In this document: piece after piece, positions 21,301 through 30,928 of the stretch | Position numbering within the stretch: the stretch's first letter is position 1 | How the letters are laid out: every line of letters begins with the position of its first letter | Origin: Phyto melanocephala | Lineage: Eukaryota > Arthropoda > Insecta > Diptera > Rhinophoridae | Direction of reading: 5' to 3' | Assembly (NCBI GenBank): GCA_941918925.1 | Contig: OW799237.1 | Location: 90,927,015-90,991,014, forward strand | Length of the DNA: 64,000 bases | The notes under the pieces: generated by a model | Told to the model about the DNA's origin: nothing | Database searches by the model: none | What the model saw: only the letters and a program-made list of their open reading frames with translations | Translations under genes and position numbers: made by a program

Positions 21301-24300
21301 ATTGAAGATCATGTGAACTGCACCCCATTCTAGCAAGTGCATAGAACTCATGCATATTTTGTGACAAGTATCGGATATTTCATGTGTTAAATTTGTTTGT
21401 TTACATAAATTCTTTAAGATATTTTGCATGATGTTGCATTCATTTTTAAGCACTTTATTTATGAATGAATGCTTTAACACAATTGATTTAGAAGTCTTGT
21501 AAATGTAATTCGCTTTGCACTACTTCCAATTATTTTTTGCTGGGATACAATAAAAAATACATTAAATTGTAATATATATAAATACACTTTGTGTGCATGT
21601 ATTAACGATTTTAGTCTTCAACAATCTTTAACTTTAACTTAATTTTTTTTTTTTAATTTTCAAGTTTTTCAAACTAAGTTCGAATTTGGGAAACATCTAG
21701 TATTTTTAATACTTATGTTGAAATGTATAAACAAGCTTGTTGCAATTAAAATGTATTATTCCGATGCAAAATTTTTTCGAACTAAAGTTCGAATAGGTAA
21801 AGAAATTAACACCGGACTCACGTAAAATTCAAAAATTATAATATTTTTTTGAATTTTTATTTTATCGAACTTTTCTGTTTAAACTAATATTTAAATTTTA
21901 ATCAGGCTTGAGTTCATATTAACATTCTTATTGTTACAAAGAATTTTTTAATTGTGATCAATGAAAGAATAATCTGAAAAATTATATTTTTTACCGACAC
22001 TAACCGAGTGGAATGCATTTTCGAAACCAGCTACGATTTCAAACATCATCAGCACTCTTTGATCGGTGGTGACATGTTGGTTGTAAATATCATCTATTTA
22101 ACTCCCGGGACTTAAGTTAATTGAATTCGGTAACTACTTTAGATTGAAATTTTTTACCAAACAGTAACCCTTTTACTTTTGTTTGTTATTATCTTTCATT
22201 TATATCACTATTTTTGTCCTGCTCTAGCCACCAGTTAGGTAGCGATAAGAACAGATAATTGTTTTTATTTAACAATCAATGTTTCTAATCATTTGTTTTA
22301 TTTTCTGTGAGGCCAGTATGCAACAGAATGTTGATTGACCAACAGTGAATGAATGATTGTTTGCTTATGTATATTGAGTTTTTATTTTATTGAACTTTTC
22401 TGTTTCAACTAATATTTAAACTGAATTTTTATTTTGTGGAACTTTTCTGTTTAAACTATTATTTAAATTTTTAATCAGGCTTGAGTTCATATTAATATTC
22501 TTTATTTTTACAAAGAATTTTTTTTTATTTTTTTTTTTTTTTTAATTGTGATATATGAAAGAATAAATCTTGAAAAATTATATTTTTACCGACACTAGCC
22601 GACATTCTTTGTAAAAATAAAGAATATTAATATGAACTCAAGCCTGATTAAAAATTTAAATAATAGTCTAATATTTAAACTTTAATCAGGCTTGAGTTCA
22701 TATTAACATTCTTATTGTTACCAAAAGTTTTTAAATTGTGATAAATGACAGAATAATCTGAAAAACTTTATTTTTTGTTTGACATTTTAAGAAAATCAAA
22801 TTGCATAGTTTACAGTTTAATATTCCTTTAGCTAAACTTTTTTCTGAAAAATAGTTTTAAATTTAATCAAAATCGATTAAAAAAGTTCTGTATTTAAACA
22901 ATAGTAAATGAAGTTACGAAATTCGCTAGACTATTCATTAAAAATAACCAAAATACATTTTATTTACGAGAATTTCAGTTATGAATTAAGTTTTCCATAA
23001 TTTTAAATACGGTGTTCGAATTTGGATAATTAAAAAAAAAAAACAGACAAGTAATACACGCCATAACGTAGATAAAAATTAAATTAAAAAAAAAAATAAA
23101 ACAACATTGAACACATTAGATATTGTTAACTTGTTTGATTTAACGTTTTTTTTTTTAATGAAAATTTGTTAATTCATTTGTACTTACTGTTCCAGGATTT
23201 GGTGTTTCTTTAACCGCCTTTTTTATTTTATAATTTTGAATAAAAATTTTTTGTTTAACAATATTAATGTGTATCGGTTTATAGATTGTTTTTTTTTTTG
23301 CCAATTATTTGATTTGCATTGGTGAATTGGTGGGTATTGTTTATAAGTCAACAGTTATTTTCAATATTATTTATTGTTATTATTTTTGTAAGGTGGTGAA
23401 TAAGTAAAAAAAAAATAATTTTTAGAATATTTTTTTGTTTGTTTTATTTATACAGGGTGAAGCACGAAATACACATTGATTTTTGTTTTGTTTTAATTTT
23501 CGTTAAGGTGAAAGCATAAAAGACGTGAGAGAAAGAATAATTTGTAGAAAAAGAAGAACAATTTAAAGTTTTAGTAAACGAAAAAATCATAAAAGGTACA
23601 AATTTAGGAACAAAATTTTATATTTCCAATTAAAAATAGAAAGAAAAATGTATATATTTTTACTAAGTTTTTCTTTGCTAAGAAAGATTGTGTTAAATTT
23701 TTGTTTTTTTTCTATTTTGTGCTAAAGCATAGACAGCAGAACAATTGAAAAATTCTGCGGCTACATTTAGACGAGTTACAAAGATGATAAAGCAACATTA
23801 TTAAACATTTAATACGCACCTGAGAGAAGTTGGGAACACTGCATGTTTTGCGCATAGTTAGAGGTTGGCCATGGGCAGTTTCCAATTCTTTAACAGCCAC
23901 ATTTTGCCTTAAACGATCCAAAGTTAAAATACTTTCTACAGCCGACACACCACGTGTATATTTTTCTATGTATAAGAAGTAAAACAAAGATAAAAAATAA
24001 TGCATATTTCTTACATTTAAGCATCGCATTCACCTATATAAGTTTCACCATCACTAGCCGAACAATCGTCACCACTGGCCGCCAGCTGAGCCAATGATTC
24101 ACGATCTTCCAATTCTTCCGAAGCTTTGGGTATATTCGATACAACCTCATAGGTAACACCTGTGCAAGCAATAGTATTTTCAGTTCTAACCAAACGGAAT
24201 TTTTTCAAACGATCTGTTATACTCGGACCCTTTTTAATGTTAATGCACAGACGTTTACGCAAAACCAAATCCATGGGTGCTGGATGTGACAGACGCACTG

Positions 24301-27300
24301 TGGTGCGCAATATTAAATAGACACGTTCATTTGCCTCGGTTACCCGATTCAAAGAGGGACTATCGTGCATCGAAGAATCCCAACTGGATATTGCACATAC
24401 ATCTTTATCCAAGTGTTGTAAGATCTGGAGTGTGTAGAATTTGTGGCCATGTTCTTTAGAGAGTATAGAATTTATACCGGCAATAGAAAATTCATCGTTA
24501 GTATTTTGAGCTGAGAGATCATCGGCATTTAGGTTGAGAAATAAAACTGGTACATGTGGTTCCATGCCCGAAGGTGGATTCCATGAAGCCGGTGCACCGG
24601 GAATACCCGAGCCAGGTGCTGGCACTAAAACAGCATTGCGTTCTTCCGTAAGTGACACCCATTGATGCACCAAACTTAATTCACGCTCACGTTCTTCTTC
24701 TGTTTTCTCCTCCTTTTTGATTAACTTTTGTATTTGTTGATCCAAATAATTACGTCTGCGGCCCAAAGCCTCACTCCATTTTTCTCGCAATATGGTAAGA
24801 TCTTCTTCTTGATACGAATCGAGTGCCCTTTGTAGACGAGAGCGTACAGTTACGCTACCAATAGCAATATTAACAATCGATTGGCATATTATGGGCAAGG
24901 TGCCAGAATTTTGAACTGGCTTGACACGCACATGCACACGACGTTGTTGACCTTGACGTAATTGATAAATGCCACCGGTTAATACCTCTGTGGGACTTGA
25001 TACTTCTACAGCAGCGTATTCGCCATTATCATTCAATTCATGAATTTCCACCCATAATTCAATTTTACGTGACAGTTCAGCCCAACGATCGACCAATGAT
25101 CGAGCCTTGGCCTGTTGTTGTTCCACTTCCCAACCCTTAGTCTTGGAGAAGCCCGCACTGCGATGACCCCACACTTCAATGGAGAGTGCACCCTCTATAC
25201 AATGTTCCAAGAACTCCTCATTTATGGTTACGGTGAAATCCTTGGTGTGTTCAAATTTAAAAATCATATTCTGATCTCTCGGCGTAGTTTCGGCATTTAT
25301 GACAGGTACAACTGTTTCCTGATGACCCCAAAATGTATATTGGCAAAATACAAAGTTTGACAGAGTTAGTGGCAAGCCGGAGGCACACTTAATGGTTACA
25401 CGGCATGTTACTTGATTGGCCATGGGATCAGGAGCATCCTCGTAATCATCACGAGAATCTGAGGATGATTCCGACACTGATTCACACATCCGATCTTGTG
25501 GCATTTGACCAGCAATACGTTGTATTTCTACCTGAAGTCGTCCAGCAACTTCACCTTGTTGACTTATAATGGGTGTATGATAGTCGAGTTTAACATCATG
25601 GAACAACACTTCCAGGAAGATGTTTGCAACACCAATCAAATTGTGATTCTCTTGCGATTCATAGAAGGGATCTAGAGTCTTAGAGTTTTCATTTTCCTGT
25701 AATTAAATTCCGCAAATAGGTCAGTGTTTCATGTTCACATTTAACAAAACAGACGTTTAATGACAATAGAATACATAAACATTTATCTGTTGTTTTTTAT
25801 GAAATTACCTCGTCTGAATCTTCCTCATCTGAGAAGGTTTCAATTAGAGGCTTTTGTGTTGCAATTAAATGAGTATAAAACAATGAAACATAAAAGGAAA
25901 TGTTAGTAAAGTACACAAGAACGCCAGTGTCATTTTAAACAATTTTGGGGATTTGAAGAAGGTGAGTTAAGGCTAGACCAAATTTTCGTAATAATTCAAT
26001 AATTCATAAACACTTAATAAATTTTCAGTTTTCCACATAAATAGTTCAGTACGCATCCAAAATAGTTAACAAGTATGTTATTATTTTTAGCTTTTCAAAT
26101 CGCCTAATAATTTATAAATATATAAGAGATCGTTCAAAAAAACTTACCAGACCATTTAATACACGCTCTTTATGTTCTTGATACATTTCTCTCATATCAA
26201 TTAATTTATTTTCCAACTTTTCCATACTCCAAATTTGACTACCCGAATTTAAACGTTTTACTAAAATGGCAGGTTCACTTACGAAAGCACCACGCTAAAA
26301 TTGAAATGATTTTCAAAAAGATGTTAAAAAAAGGTACGATGAACTTGTTACATACCCTTCGATTGGGACTTAAATTAGCTGGTGGAATCTGTAATGTTAC
26401 AGAAAATTTAGTTTTCTTTTCCATCTCTTCGGCAAGAAAATTAGCTTCTTGTACTAAAGCATTGGCTCGCATTATATCATTCTTCAATTGACCCAACGAA
26501 CGTTTGAACATTTCATCGCGTTCTTGGGCCCATTTTTCCACACGCATTTGTGAGGTGGGTGTGTTGGGAGTAATTTTACCTAAACGCAAGGGATCATAAG
26601 GGGTATAGGGGGCATAGGGAGTGCTGGGCGATAGAATATTACGTAATTGTTGGAATTGTCGTTCATATTCCTAATGAAAATGCAAATAAAAGGCAATGAG
26701 AGTTATGTTTATTATAAACAAAAAAACAAATTTAATTATACTTGTCTTTGTTTTTCCAAAGCTACTTGTTTGTCCTCCTCATGCTGGCGTTCTAGTCTTG
26801 CAATTGCAGTTTGTATAGGATCATTGCTTAGTTCATTTTGCATTATTTCGTCACGTGCAAAATTATAATCGATCAATTGAGCCGGAGTCTGAGGTTCAGA
26901 ACTCATATTGGCATTGGCTGATTTGGGACAATTTACACGGAAAAAGTGATGATTACCCCATAAAATACGATCACCATTAGCTAGAGGAGTTTTCCCTACG
27001 GCCGCATAGCCATTTACAAAACAGCGAGCTCCCGGAAATGGCTCCAAAAACAAACCACCATCTTCAATGGTTATGACACAATGCTCAGGTTGAATACCCA
27101 AACCCGATAGCTGAATATCTGGTTGAGGACCACTTATGGTATGACCACCAATTAAAGTACGTTCTTTAAGATAGTAAACTAACAACTCATTGAGGGACGG
27201 ATCGGCATTTAAATTGACTAAATAGTATTTGTTTTTCTCCACCATAATACCACTCGCTTGTACACTAATGCCCATCTTTTCTAGGGCCTGTTGACGTTCA

Positions 27301-28806
27301 TTTTGTATGCGTTCTGTTTTCACCAATTTCTCTTCCCAGGTTTGAGAGATTTGTTTCATTAGATTTTCACTTTCGGCTAGTTTATCATTGATATCACCCA
27401 CCGGAGAACCAGTGGCGTGCTTAAGCATATTTCTTAGCGTCTCTACTTCATGACGCAGTTCACGTATAATGCGGGCATTAGGATCCTCATTTACAACAGC
27501 ATGATTGACGATGCGTTTGGCACGATCGGCATAACGTAAAGTGGACAAGGTTTCTTCAAAATTATCAGCCGAGGGTGATATTGTGGCCACCATCACGGTG
27601 CGAGAATTACCACCCAGATTATCCTTTAAGAGCCACGTTAACACAGAATCGCGGTATGGTACAAACTTATCACCACCACTCTTTTTACCATTGGATTGAT
27701 CGGCTAGCTTTGAGATAACCAAGCCCAAGGTAGTAAGAGATCTAAGAGCGATAAATTTGAAAAACCCAAATATGTATGTATATGCAATAAAAATTCTTAC
27801 TTGTTAATATTAGAACCTTCTTTCAAACGATCACCCACAGCACCGGTTTTAACAGCTCTTTCGGAGCCTGCTAAATCCACCAACGACATGCGTGACACCT
27901 TTTCACCGGTCACACCCGAGGCCTGATCTGTTAAAATTTGGGTTAACACTACAGAGAACACAGCATGAGATCTAGATGATTCGGCATTCATATTTGTTGC
28001 CGCCACAGTACGTGATTTATTCCCCTCAGTCATTAGGTTATCAATATCTTGATATGATGCCACCGCCAACTGGGACAAACCGTCTACATAGGGACCCAAC
28101 ACATTGTGTTCACGCACCTTAAGTGATTGTTTGTTTGGCTTTGGATCCAAGAGATCATGAACTTTTTCATTGTATATTTCCATATAGGAGACTTCCACTT
28201 TGTACATGAGTTCTTGGGTGGATTTATTAGAAATGGCCGAAAATAAATTATCACATAGACGTGGAATGATACCCTTACATTCTTGGGAGCCCATCATGGT
28301 ATACGATTTACCCGAACCTACAAAACGATGACATTAAAACAACAAAGTCAAGAGACAATACAAATTAATGATATAAACTATTTAGATTGTTTATGCACGT
28401 AGTGTAAGTAGATACACATGCACATACATACCTGTTTGGCCATAGGCAAATATGCACGCATTATAACCTTGAAATGCATTATCCAATATATCACGTCCCA
28501 CACAATCGAAAACTGTCTCTTGTGAAGCAAAATTCTCATCATTTGGATTTAATGAATAGAAACAATGATCAAAAGCAAATGTCTTTGGGGGTTTCCGGCT
28601 GCAAAAAGAGTAACAAATAAAAATAAAAAAACACACAAAATGTGCAAGACGAGCAATATTAAGATTAAAACACACATTTCTTTTGGATTAAAATTAGAAA
28701 AATAAAAAAAAAATTTACCTTTCCATTTTGTCTATAGCCGGAGGGTTGTGCAGAACGGTCTGCTGTTTTTCCATTTCGACAATGCATTTTGTGCCTAATT
28801 CGAGTT
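9267..28806 (-). CDS. Khc-73: Khc-73, kinesin-3 (KIF13-type) motor, 5'-incomplete, 17 exons
   Basis: A plus-end-directed microtubule motor; Drosophila Khc-73 and mammalian KIF13A/B carry vesicle cargo and link microtubule ends to the cortex through Discs large. Exons: 28719-28806, 28432-28598, 27801-28317, 26742-27741, 26356-26670, 26148-26294, 25809-25850, 24034-25696, 23820-23965, 23188-23217, 19679-19784, 19495-19599, 11125-11465, 10996-11068, 10187-10924, 9437-9733, 9267-9343. All junctions are in phase. Visible domains are the motor (P-loop GQTGSGKS, switch I SSRSH, switch II DLAGSER), a neck helix, FHA, stalk with DUF3694, a Ser-rich tail and CAP-Gly (GKNDG). The visible length of about 1,950 residues matches the Drosophila protein (about 1,920) plus tail differences. 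The first exon, about 18 residues, is missing from the window or unrecognised. Confidence 0.96.
9437..9733 (-). CDS. Khc-73: Khc-73 CAP-Gly domain exon
   Basis: Encodes the CAP-Gly domain: [40 protein letters not shown] and [15 protein letters not shown], followed by a basic tail ([14 protein letters not shown]). GKNDG is the signature loop that binds C-terminal EEY/F motifs of tubulin and plus-end proteins. Acceptor TTTCCACAG, donor GTAAAT. Confidence 0.96.
9734..10186 (-). other. Khc-73 GC-AG intron (453 bp)
   Basis: The donor is GCAAGT and the acceptor CCACAG, on the minus strand. No other feature was seen. Confidence 0.8.
10187..10924 (-). CDS. Khc-73: Khc-73 low-complexity tail exon ending at a GC donor
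   Basis: Starts [20 protein letters not shown] and runs through a Gln/Asn-rich low-complexity stretch and a basic patch ([13 protein letters not shown]) to …STSMEIE. The only donor that keeps the frame into the CAP-Gly exon is G|GCAAGT (GC at 10186-10185). The nearby GT would give the wrong phase, and reading through gives GKC and a stop. Confidence 0.88.
10996..11068 (-). CDS. Khc-73: Khc-73 tail exon (24 codons)
   Basis: Encodes [20 protein letters not shown] followed by DETP. Acceptor TTTAACAG, donor GTAAAT. Confidence 0.9.
11125..11465 (-). CDS. Khc-73: Khc-73 serine-rich tail exon
   Basis: Runs from [20 protein letters not shown] to [12 protein letters not shown]. It is rich in Ser, Glu and Tyr ([16 protein letters not shown]) and largely disordered by composition. 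Acceptor CAAACAG, donor GTAAGT. Confidence 0.94.
11466..12082. other. Khc-73 8-kb intron, 5' part
   Basis: No repeat or gene was recognised. AT-rich intronic sequence. Confidence 0.5.
12083..12500 (+). mobile_element. Helitron-like fragment
   Basis: Starts TCTTTTATATAAAAAG and holds CTCGTGCCGTGGTGTTTGTG, then two blocks containing GAATCGGTCAACAYCTATTTTT and CACGCCNCACCC-like motifs. This resembles other non-autonomous fly Helitrons; no CTAG terminus was found. Confidence 0.5.
12600..12665 (+). pseudogene. Possible LINE RNase H tail scrap
   Basis: [19 protein letters not shown] can be read. LLTGHC is the conserved start of the zinc-knuckle tail of RNase H-bearing LINEs. The fragment is too short for a family assignment. 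Confidence 0.4.
12974..13178 (-). mobile_element. tRNA-headed SINE carrying the 3' tail of the local LINE
   Basis: On the minus strand the head reads AGGATGCCCCGGTGGACAAG with a B-box-like GGGTTCGATTTCC and then CAGAGACTCTGG. After a spacer, the last 75 bp or so (ATGCC…TTGGGCATA, GGGTTTGGGC, CCCCTCCTTTTCAACCTAAC) match the 3' ends of the LINEs at 45128-46142 and 53485-54973. An imperfect target duplication (AATATCGCTT and AATATCTCTT) may flank it. The sharing of a 3' tail is how SINEs recruit LINE reverse transcriptase. Confidence 0.75.
13179..15116. other. Khc-73 8-kb intron, middle part
   Basis: AT-rich intron with poly-A and poly-T runs; no recognisable element or exon. Confidence 0.5.
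15117..15617 (-). mobile_element. Non-autonomous Helitron with three ~121-bp units
   Basis: On the minus strand it starts TCTATATATATAAAAGTG after A and ends GCGCGCCGGGCTTGGCTAG before T, matching the Helitron rules (5' TC, 3' CTAG, insertion between A and T). A GTGTGTGTTAGC block follows the 5' end. Three units of about 121 bp contain AAGTGGGC…CCACGCCCAT. Same family as 34798-35659 and 40818-41356. Confidence 0.85.
15769..15890 (+). mobile_element. tRNA-derived SINE
   Basis: An A-box-like TGGTCCAGTCTG (15781-15792) and a B-box GGTTCGACTCC (15806-15816) are followed by CAGAGACTCTGCCC and a tail CACTACAACAGATAAATTG…ACTCAGTTTGG, then an A-rich end. The head matches the SINE at 12974-13178 but the tail differs; the tail matches 39100-39181. 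It is not a functional tRNA: the stems do not pair. Confidence 0.7.
15975..18000 (+). mobile_element. DINE-1/Helentron-type element with internal duplication
   Basis: Starts TATACCCGCCACC, then has CCCCATAAAGTATATATATTC and GTCCGTCCGTCTG, repeated ACGCCCACTTT blocks, and ends GATTCGGCACAGCCGAATATA then GTGCTCTTACTT, the same layout as Drosophila INE-1/DINE-1. A 334-bp segment is tandemly duplicated (about 16700-17366; TTAATGAAATTTAAAAGCTC at 16741 and 17075). A cluster of CCCGGGA/TCCCGGG motifs brackets an AT-rich insert at 17490-17920. The open frame in that insert is compositional. Confidence 0.8.
18001..19494. other. Khc-73 8-kb intron, 3' end relative to window order
   Basis: AT-rich intron. 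Includes (GATT)n around 18462-18480 and a G-rich GGTGGGTGGGGCTGGG tract near 18875. No exon or element was recognised. Confidence 0.5.
19495..19599 (-). CDS. Khc-73: Khc-73 tail exon
   Basis: Encodes [20 protein letters not shown] and continues to SPGKAFGI, a conserved phospho-rich tail block. Acceptor ATCTAG, donor GTAAGT. It is followed by an 8-kb intron. Confidence 0.92.
19679..19784 (-). CDS. Khc-73: Khc-73 tail exon
   Basis: Encodes [20 protein letters not shown] and continues through [15 protein letters not shown], matching the conserved tail of fly Khc-73. Acceptor TTAAACAG, donor GTATGT. Confidence 0.92.
20049..20796 (+). mobile_element. pogo/Tigger-like DNA transposon relic
   Basis: The ends are CAGTTGACTCGCGGTAAC and GTTACTGCGAGTCTACTG, imperfect inverted repeats flanked by TA on both sides, as in the pogo/Tigger group. 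Inside, [13 protein letters not shown] and a later [15 protein letters not shown] resemble parts of pogo-type transposases. The DDE core is largely missing. It is an internally deleted copy in a Khc-73 intron. Confidence 0.75.
21190..21547. mobile_element. MITE with TATCCCAGCAAAAAA ends
   Basis: TATCCCAGCAAAAAA at the left recurs inverted (TTTTTTGCTGGGATA) at the right, about 355 bp apart. The CCAGCAAAAA end is shared with the elements near 43150 and 46449-47152. The target duplication is unclear. Confidence 0.65.
21840..22790. repeat. Cluster of direct and inverted ~140-bp repeats
   Basis: The block CAGGCTTGAGTTCATATTAA with nearby ATATTTAAA and ACAAAGAATTTTTT occurs near 21903, 22478 and 22687, and inverted near 22632. 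It is intronic. The inverted pair around 22480-22670 could form a hairpin. Confidence 0.7.
22791..23187. other. Khc-73 intron stretch
   Basis: AT-rich; nothing recognised. Confidence 0.45.
23188..23217 (-). CDS. Khc-73: Khc-73 30-bp microexon (predicted)
   Basis: Encodes [10 protein letters not shown] and fits phase 0 on both sides, between …PNFSQ and IMRFDAS…. The donor GTAAGT is perfect. The acceptor ends AAAAAG with no pyrimidine tract, so inclusion may be regulated. Skipping it also keeps the frame. Confidence 0.6.
23218..23819. other. Khc-73 intron (602 bp)
   Basis: AT-rich intron between the 14-3-3-site exon and the microexon; nothing else recognised. Confidence 0.5.
23820..23965 (-). 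CDS. Khc-73: Khc-73 exon with a candidate 14-3-3 site
   Basis: Encodes [20 protein letters not shown] through [20 protein letters not shown] fits the RxxxSxP 14-3-3 mode II pattern; KIF13/Khc-73 proteins are known to bind 14-3-3 through a phosphoserine in this tail. Donor GTGCGT, ends on a codon boundary. Confidence 0.93.
24034..25696 (-). CDS. Khc-73: Khc-73 large stalk exon (DUF3694, MAGUK-binding region)
   Basis: About 554 codons from [20 protein letters not shown] to DGETYI. It contains the C2-like/DUF3694 region of KIF1/KIF13 proteins, with [29 protein letters not shown] and a charged helix [20 protein letters not shown]. The corresponding part of KIF13B/Khc-73 binds the guanylate-kinase domain of Discs large; that role is from family knowledge. 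Donor GTGAAT. Confidence 0.96.
25809..25850 (-). CDS. Khc-73: Khc-73 14-codon acidic exon
   Basis: Encodes [14 protein letters not shown] in phase with both neighbours. Acceptor CAAAAG, donor GTAATT. The short acidic insert may be skipped in some isoforms without breaking the frame. Confidence 0.85.
26148..26294 (-). CDS. Khc-73: Khc-73 exon, stalk (49 codons)
   Basis: Runs from [20 protein letters not shown] to [10 protein letters not shown], with a coiled-coil segment [18 protein letters not shown]. Acceptor TTTTAG, donor GTAAGT. Confidence 0.92.
26356..26670 (-). CDS. Khc-73: Khc-73 exon, stalk
   Basis: 105 codons from [15 protein letters not shown] to [10 protein letters not shown]. It is helical and charged, with [20 protein letters not shown], and joins its neighbours at codon boundaries. 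Acceptor TCATTAG, donor GTATGT. Confidence 0.93.
26742..27741 (-). CDS. Khc-73: Khc-73 exon, motor C-terminus, neck and FHA domain
   Basis: Begins [14 protein letters not shown] (motor helix 4) and passes through [18 protein letters not shown] and the neck. A coiled-coil stretch ([19 protein letters not shown]) comes before the FHA domain: ERTLIGG…[11 protein letters not shown]…FVNG…[10 protein letters not shown]. Kinesin-3 motors use the neck coil and FHA domain for dimerisation and autoinhibition. It ends at a codon boundary (…EKQRQ). Confidence 0.97.
27801..28317 (-). CDS. Khc-73: Khc-73 exon, motor core
   Basis: Starts [10 protein letters not shown] (end of the P-loop) and includes [15 protein letters not shown], switch [14 protein letters not shown] and switch [10 protein letters not shown], the nucleotide-sensing elements of kinesins. 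It ends …KEGSNIN-K with donor GTAAGA. All catalytic motifs are intact. Confidence 0.97.
28432..28598 (-). CDS. Khc-73: Khc-73 exon, motor domain with first half of P-loop
   Basis: Encodes [17 protein letters not shown] through [10 protein letters not shown]. The P-loop GQTGSGKS is split after the first base of the second Gly codon. The acceptor is TTTTTGCAG and the donor GTATGT. Confidence 0.95.
28719..28806 (-). CDS. Khc-73: Khc-73 exon, motor N-terminal part
   Basis: Encodes [20 protein letters not shown] and continues to KMER. It is preceded by an acceptor (TTACAG) and followed by GTAAAT. It enters with two bases of a codon, consistent with an upstream exon ending …RR-E. This is the most 5' exon visible. 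Confidence 0.9.
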
Positions 28807-30069
28807 CTGTAAGATTAAGACATTAAAAAAATAAATTAAGTGTTAAGCTTAATCTTTAAATGAAAGAGATATTCAAATGGATTGGCAAAAGAAAAAATAA
28901 TTTAAAATTTATTTTGATGCAAACAATTTAAATCTAATTTGATTTAAATTTTTAGGTTTTCTTTTTGCTATTTTTACTTTATATATTTCTTTTCAATTTA
29001 AAATTTTCCTGATTTAACGTCCAATGAACCTGTCTTTGTTATCAGGAAAAAAAAAAAAAAACAAAATGGTACTTATAGCAATATGATGTTTGCCAATTTT
29101 TTTTTTTTTAAAAAATAATTTATGGCTTACAACAATGTGGTGCTGAAGCGTTAGTTTATATTGAAAATTGTTGTATAGAAAGGATATATCGAAATTTTGC
29201 ACGTTACGGATAAGAAAAAAGTAGGTCGTATACATACATAGTAAGTACATAAATGTAGGTATGTTTTTACATGTACATACAAACATACATATTTGTGGAC
29301 TTTTAACAAAACATATAGCAATTTTTTAAGTTTCTTTATTATTAAAATTTTTAAGACGTTTTGTTCACACTAAGCGACGTCGTCCTTAGAATAGAACTTT
29401 ATAAGGATATTACGAAAAAAAAAGTTCACTTACTTCGTTGTTTATTTAACTCATGTTTTAATTGCTCTCCTTACAAATTTAAACATTTTATATGTTTTTC
29501 TAAAGTTCATTTTCTATAATATGTCGTTTGTTAACTCTTATCTATAATATTAAAAATAACCAACTTTAATTTAATGCTTTTTTATTTGTTCTTCTCCTGA
29601 AATATTTAATTTTAAATAAGTTAAGTTTTGTCAATAAATCCACAGATGTGTACACTGGAATAGGTGGTTAAAAAAAAGGATGTGTTAGTTACCCCCTAGG
29701 ACGAGATATTTTTCAACTACGATTATTTATATAAAACTCAAAAAACTTTTTTCACACACCTTAAAACACAGCTGATTTAGTTTTTTGTATGTTGCCTCAC
29801 CATTTACAGCCCGATTGAAATATACCATTGTTATTTGTTTAAATTACGATTTTTTTATTAGTTTTTCAATTGAATTTTTTTTTTTAATTTTTGTAAAAAT
29901 TGTGTCGCCATCCTAACTCCGATCGCAATAAATAGCTAAATTTGCAACTCAGCTCATTTTTTAAAATAAGTTCAAACTGTAGATAGCACTTGTGGTATCT
30001 CCGTAACGTGGAGATCTAACGTAAGCTTTTAAAATACTATTTTTTATTTACTACTTACATATGTACAAC
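28807..30069. other. Start of Khc-73 intron 1
   Basis: AT-rich sequence upstream of the first visible exon. No candidate for the missing first coding exon (expected to encode a KVAVRVRPFNRR-like peptide) was found here or further right. Confidence 0.5.
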
Positions 30070-30077
30070 ATTATGAT

Positions 30078-30648
30078 CAAGGCAATTCATATAGGTGAAA
30101 TTATCAGCCCAGCTGATGTGGAGGCATTTTATCAAAATTTCATGAATTTGCCATGATTTCATTTCATCATTGAGGTCAAATATTCTAACATATAAAAAGT
30201 GCGAATATTTTGTTAAACGGAGCGCAAAAAATGATTTTAATTAATACGATTGTGATATAGTAGTTAGTTATAAATTAAATTTAATGAAGATAAAATAATA
30301 ATTCAGAAATTTATGATCACATAGTTAGGTTAGTTTGAAAAAGAGGGGCTTACATTGATGATGATTTCATTTCTTAAAACAGAGATGAAGAATGAGATTT
30401 TGGTTTCAGTATTAAAAAATTAACTTAAATGTACTTTTTCGATAATAAATGTATCAAATTTATTTATATTTGTTGTTTTTCCATTATTTAAATTTATTTC
30501 ATAAATATTATCTTTTTTCTTTTTAGTTAAATTTAATTAAATTAAACGTATCCATGGTATACGAATTGGCTATGACAGAAAATATCCTCTAAAAAGTTGA
30601 TTTGTTGTATCAATTCACCGTTGCATATACCTGTATGAATATGCCTTG
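30078..30648. mobile_element. hAT-like MITE, CAAGG family
   Basis: Starts CAAGGCAATTCATATAGG and ends ACCTGTATGAATATGCCTTG. It is flanked by ATTATGAT (30070-30077) and ATTATGGT (30649-30656), an 8-bp duplication with one mismatch. Interior segments match the arms of 1539-2284 (ATTATCAGCCCAGCTGATG, then GATTTTGGTTTCAGTATTAA). Confidence 0.8.
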
Positions 30649-30928
30649 ATTATGGTGAATTTAAAAGAAAGAAAAGTGTTTCGTTAGGCTTTTATATAAA
30701 AGTATTTTGTTTTAATCTAAAGTTTAATCGTAAACACATTTAAAAAACATTTTTTATACCTTTTTAAAGTATGTATGTACAACATACACATAAACAAAAA
30801 TTTATTTTCTGGCAAACAAATATCGTTCTTTCGCGTACCCTTTTTATGTAATTAAGTTTTTGGAGTTTTGCACAGAATTTGCATTTTTTATTAATAGTAA
30901 TGCAAAGAGCAAAATATATATTAATTTT

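Noticed and set aside
24277..24459. Plus-strand open frames over Khc-73 exons (also near 9443, 25115 and 26306)
   Set aside because: They mirror the antisense of well-supported coding exons.
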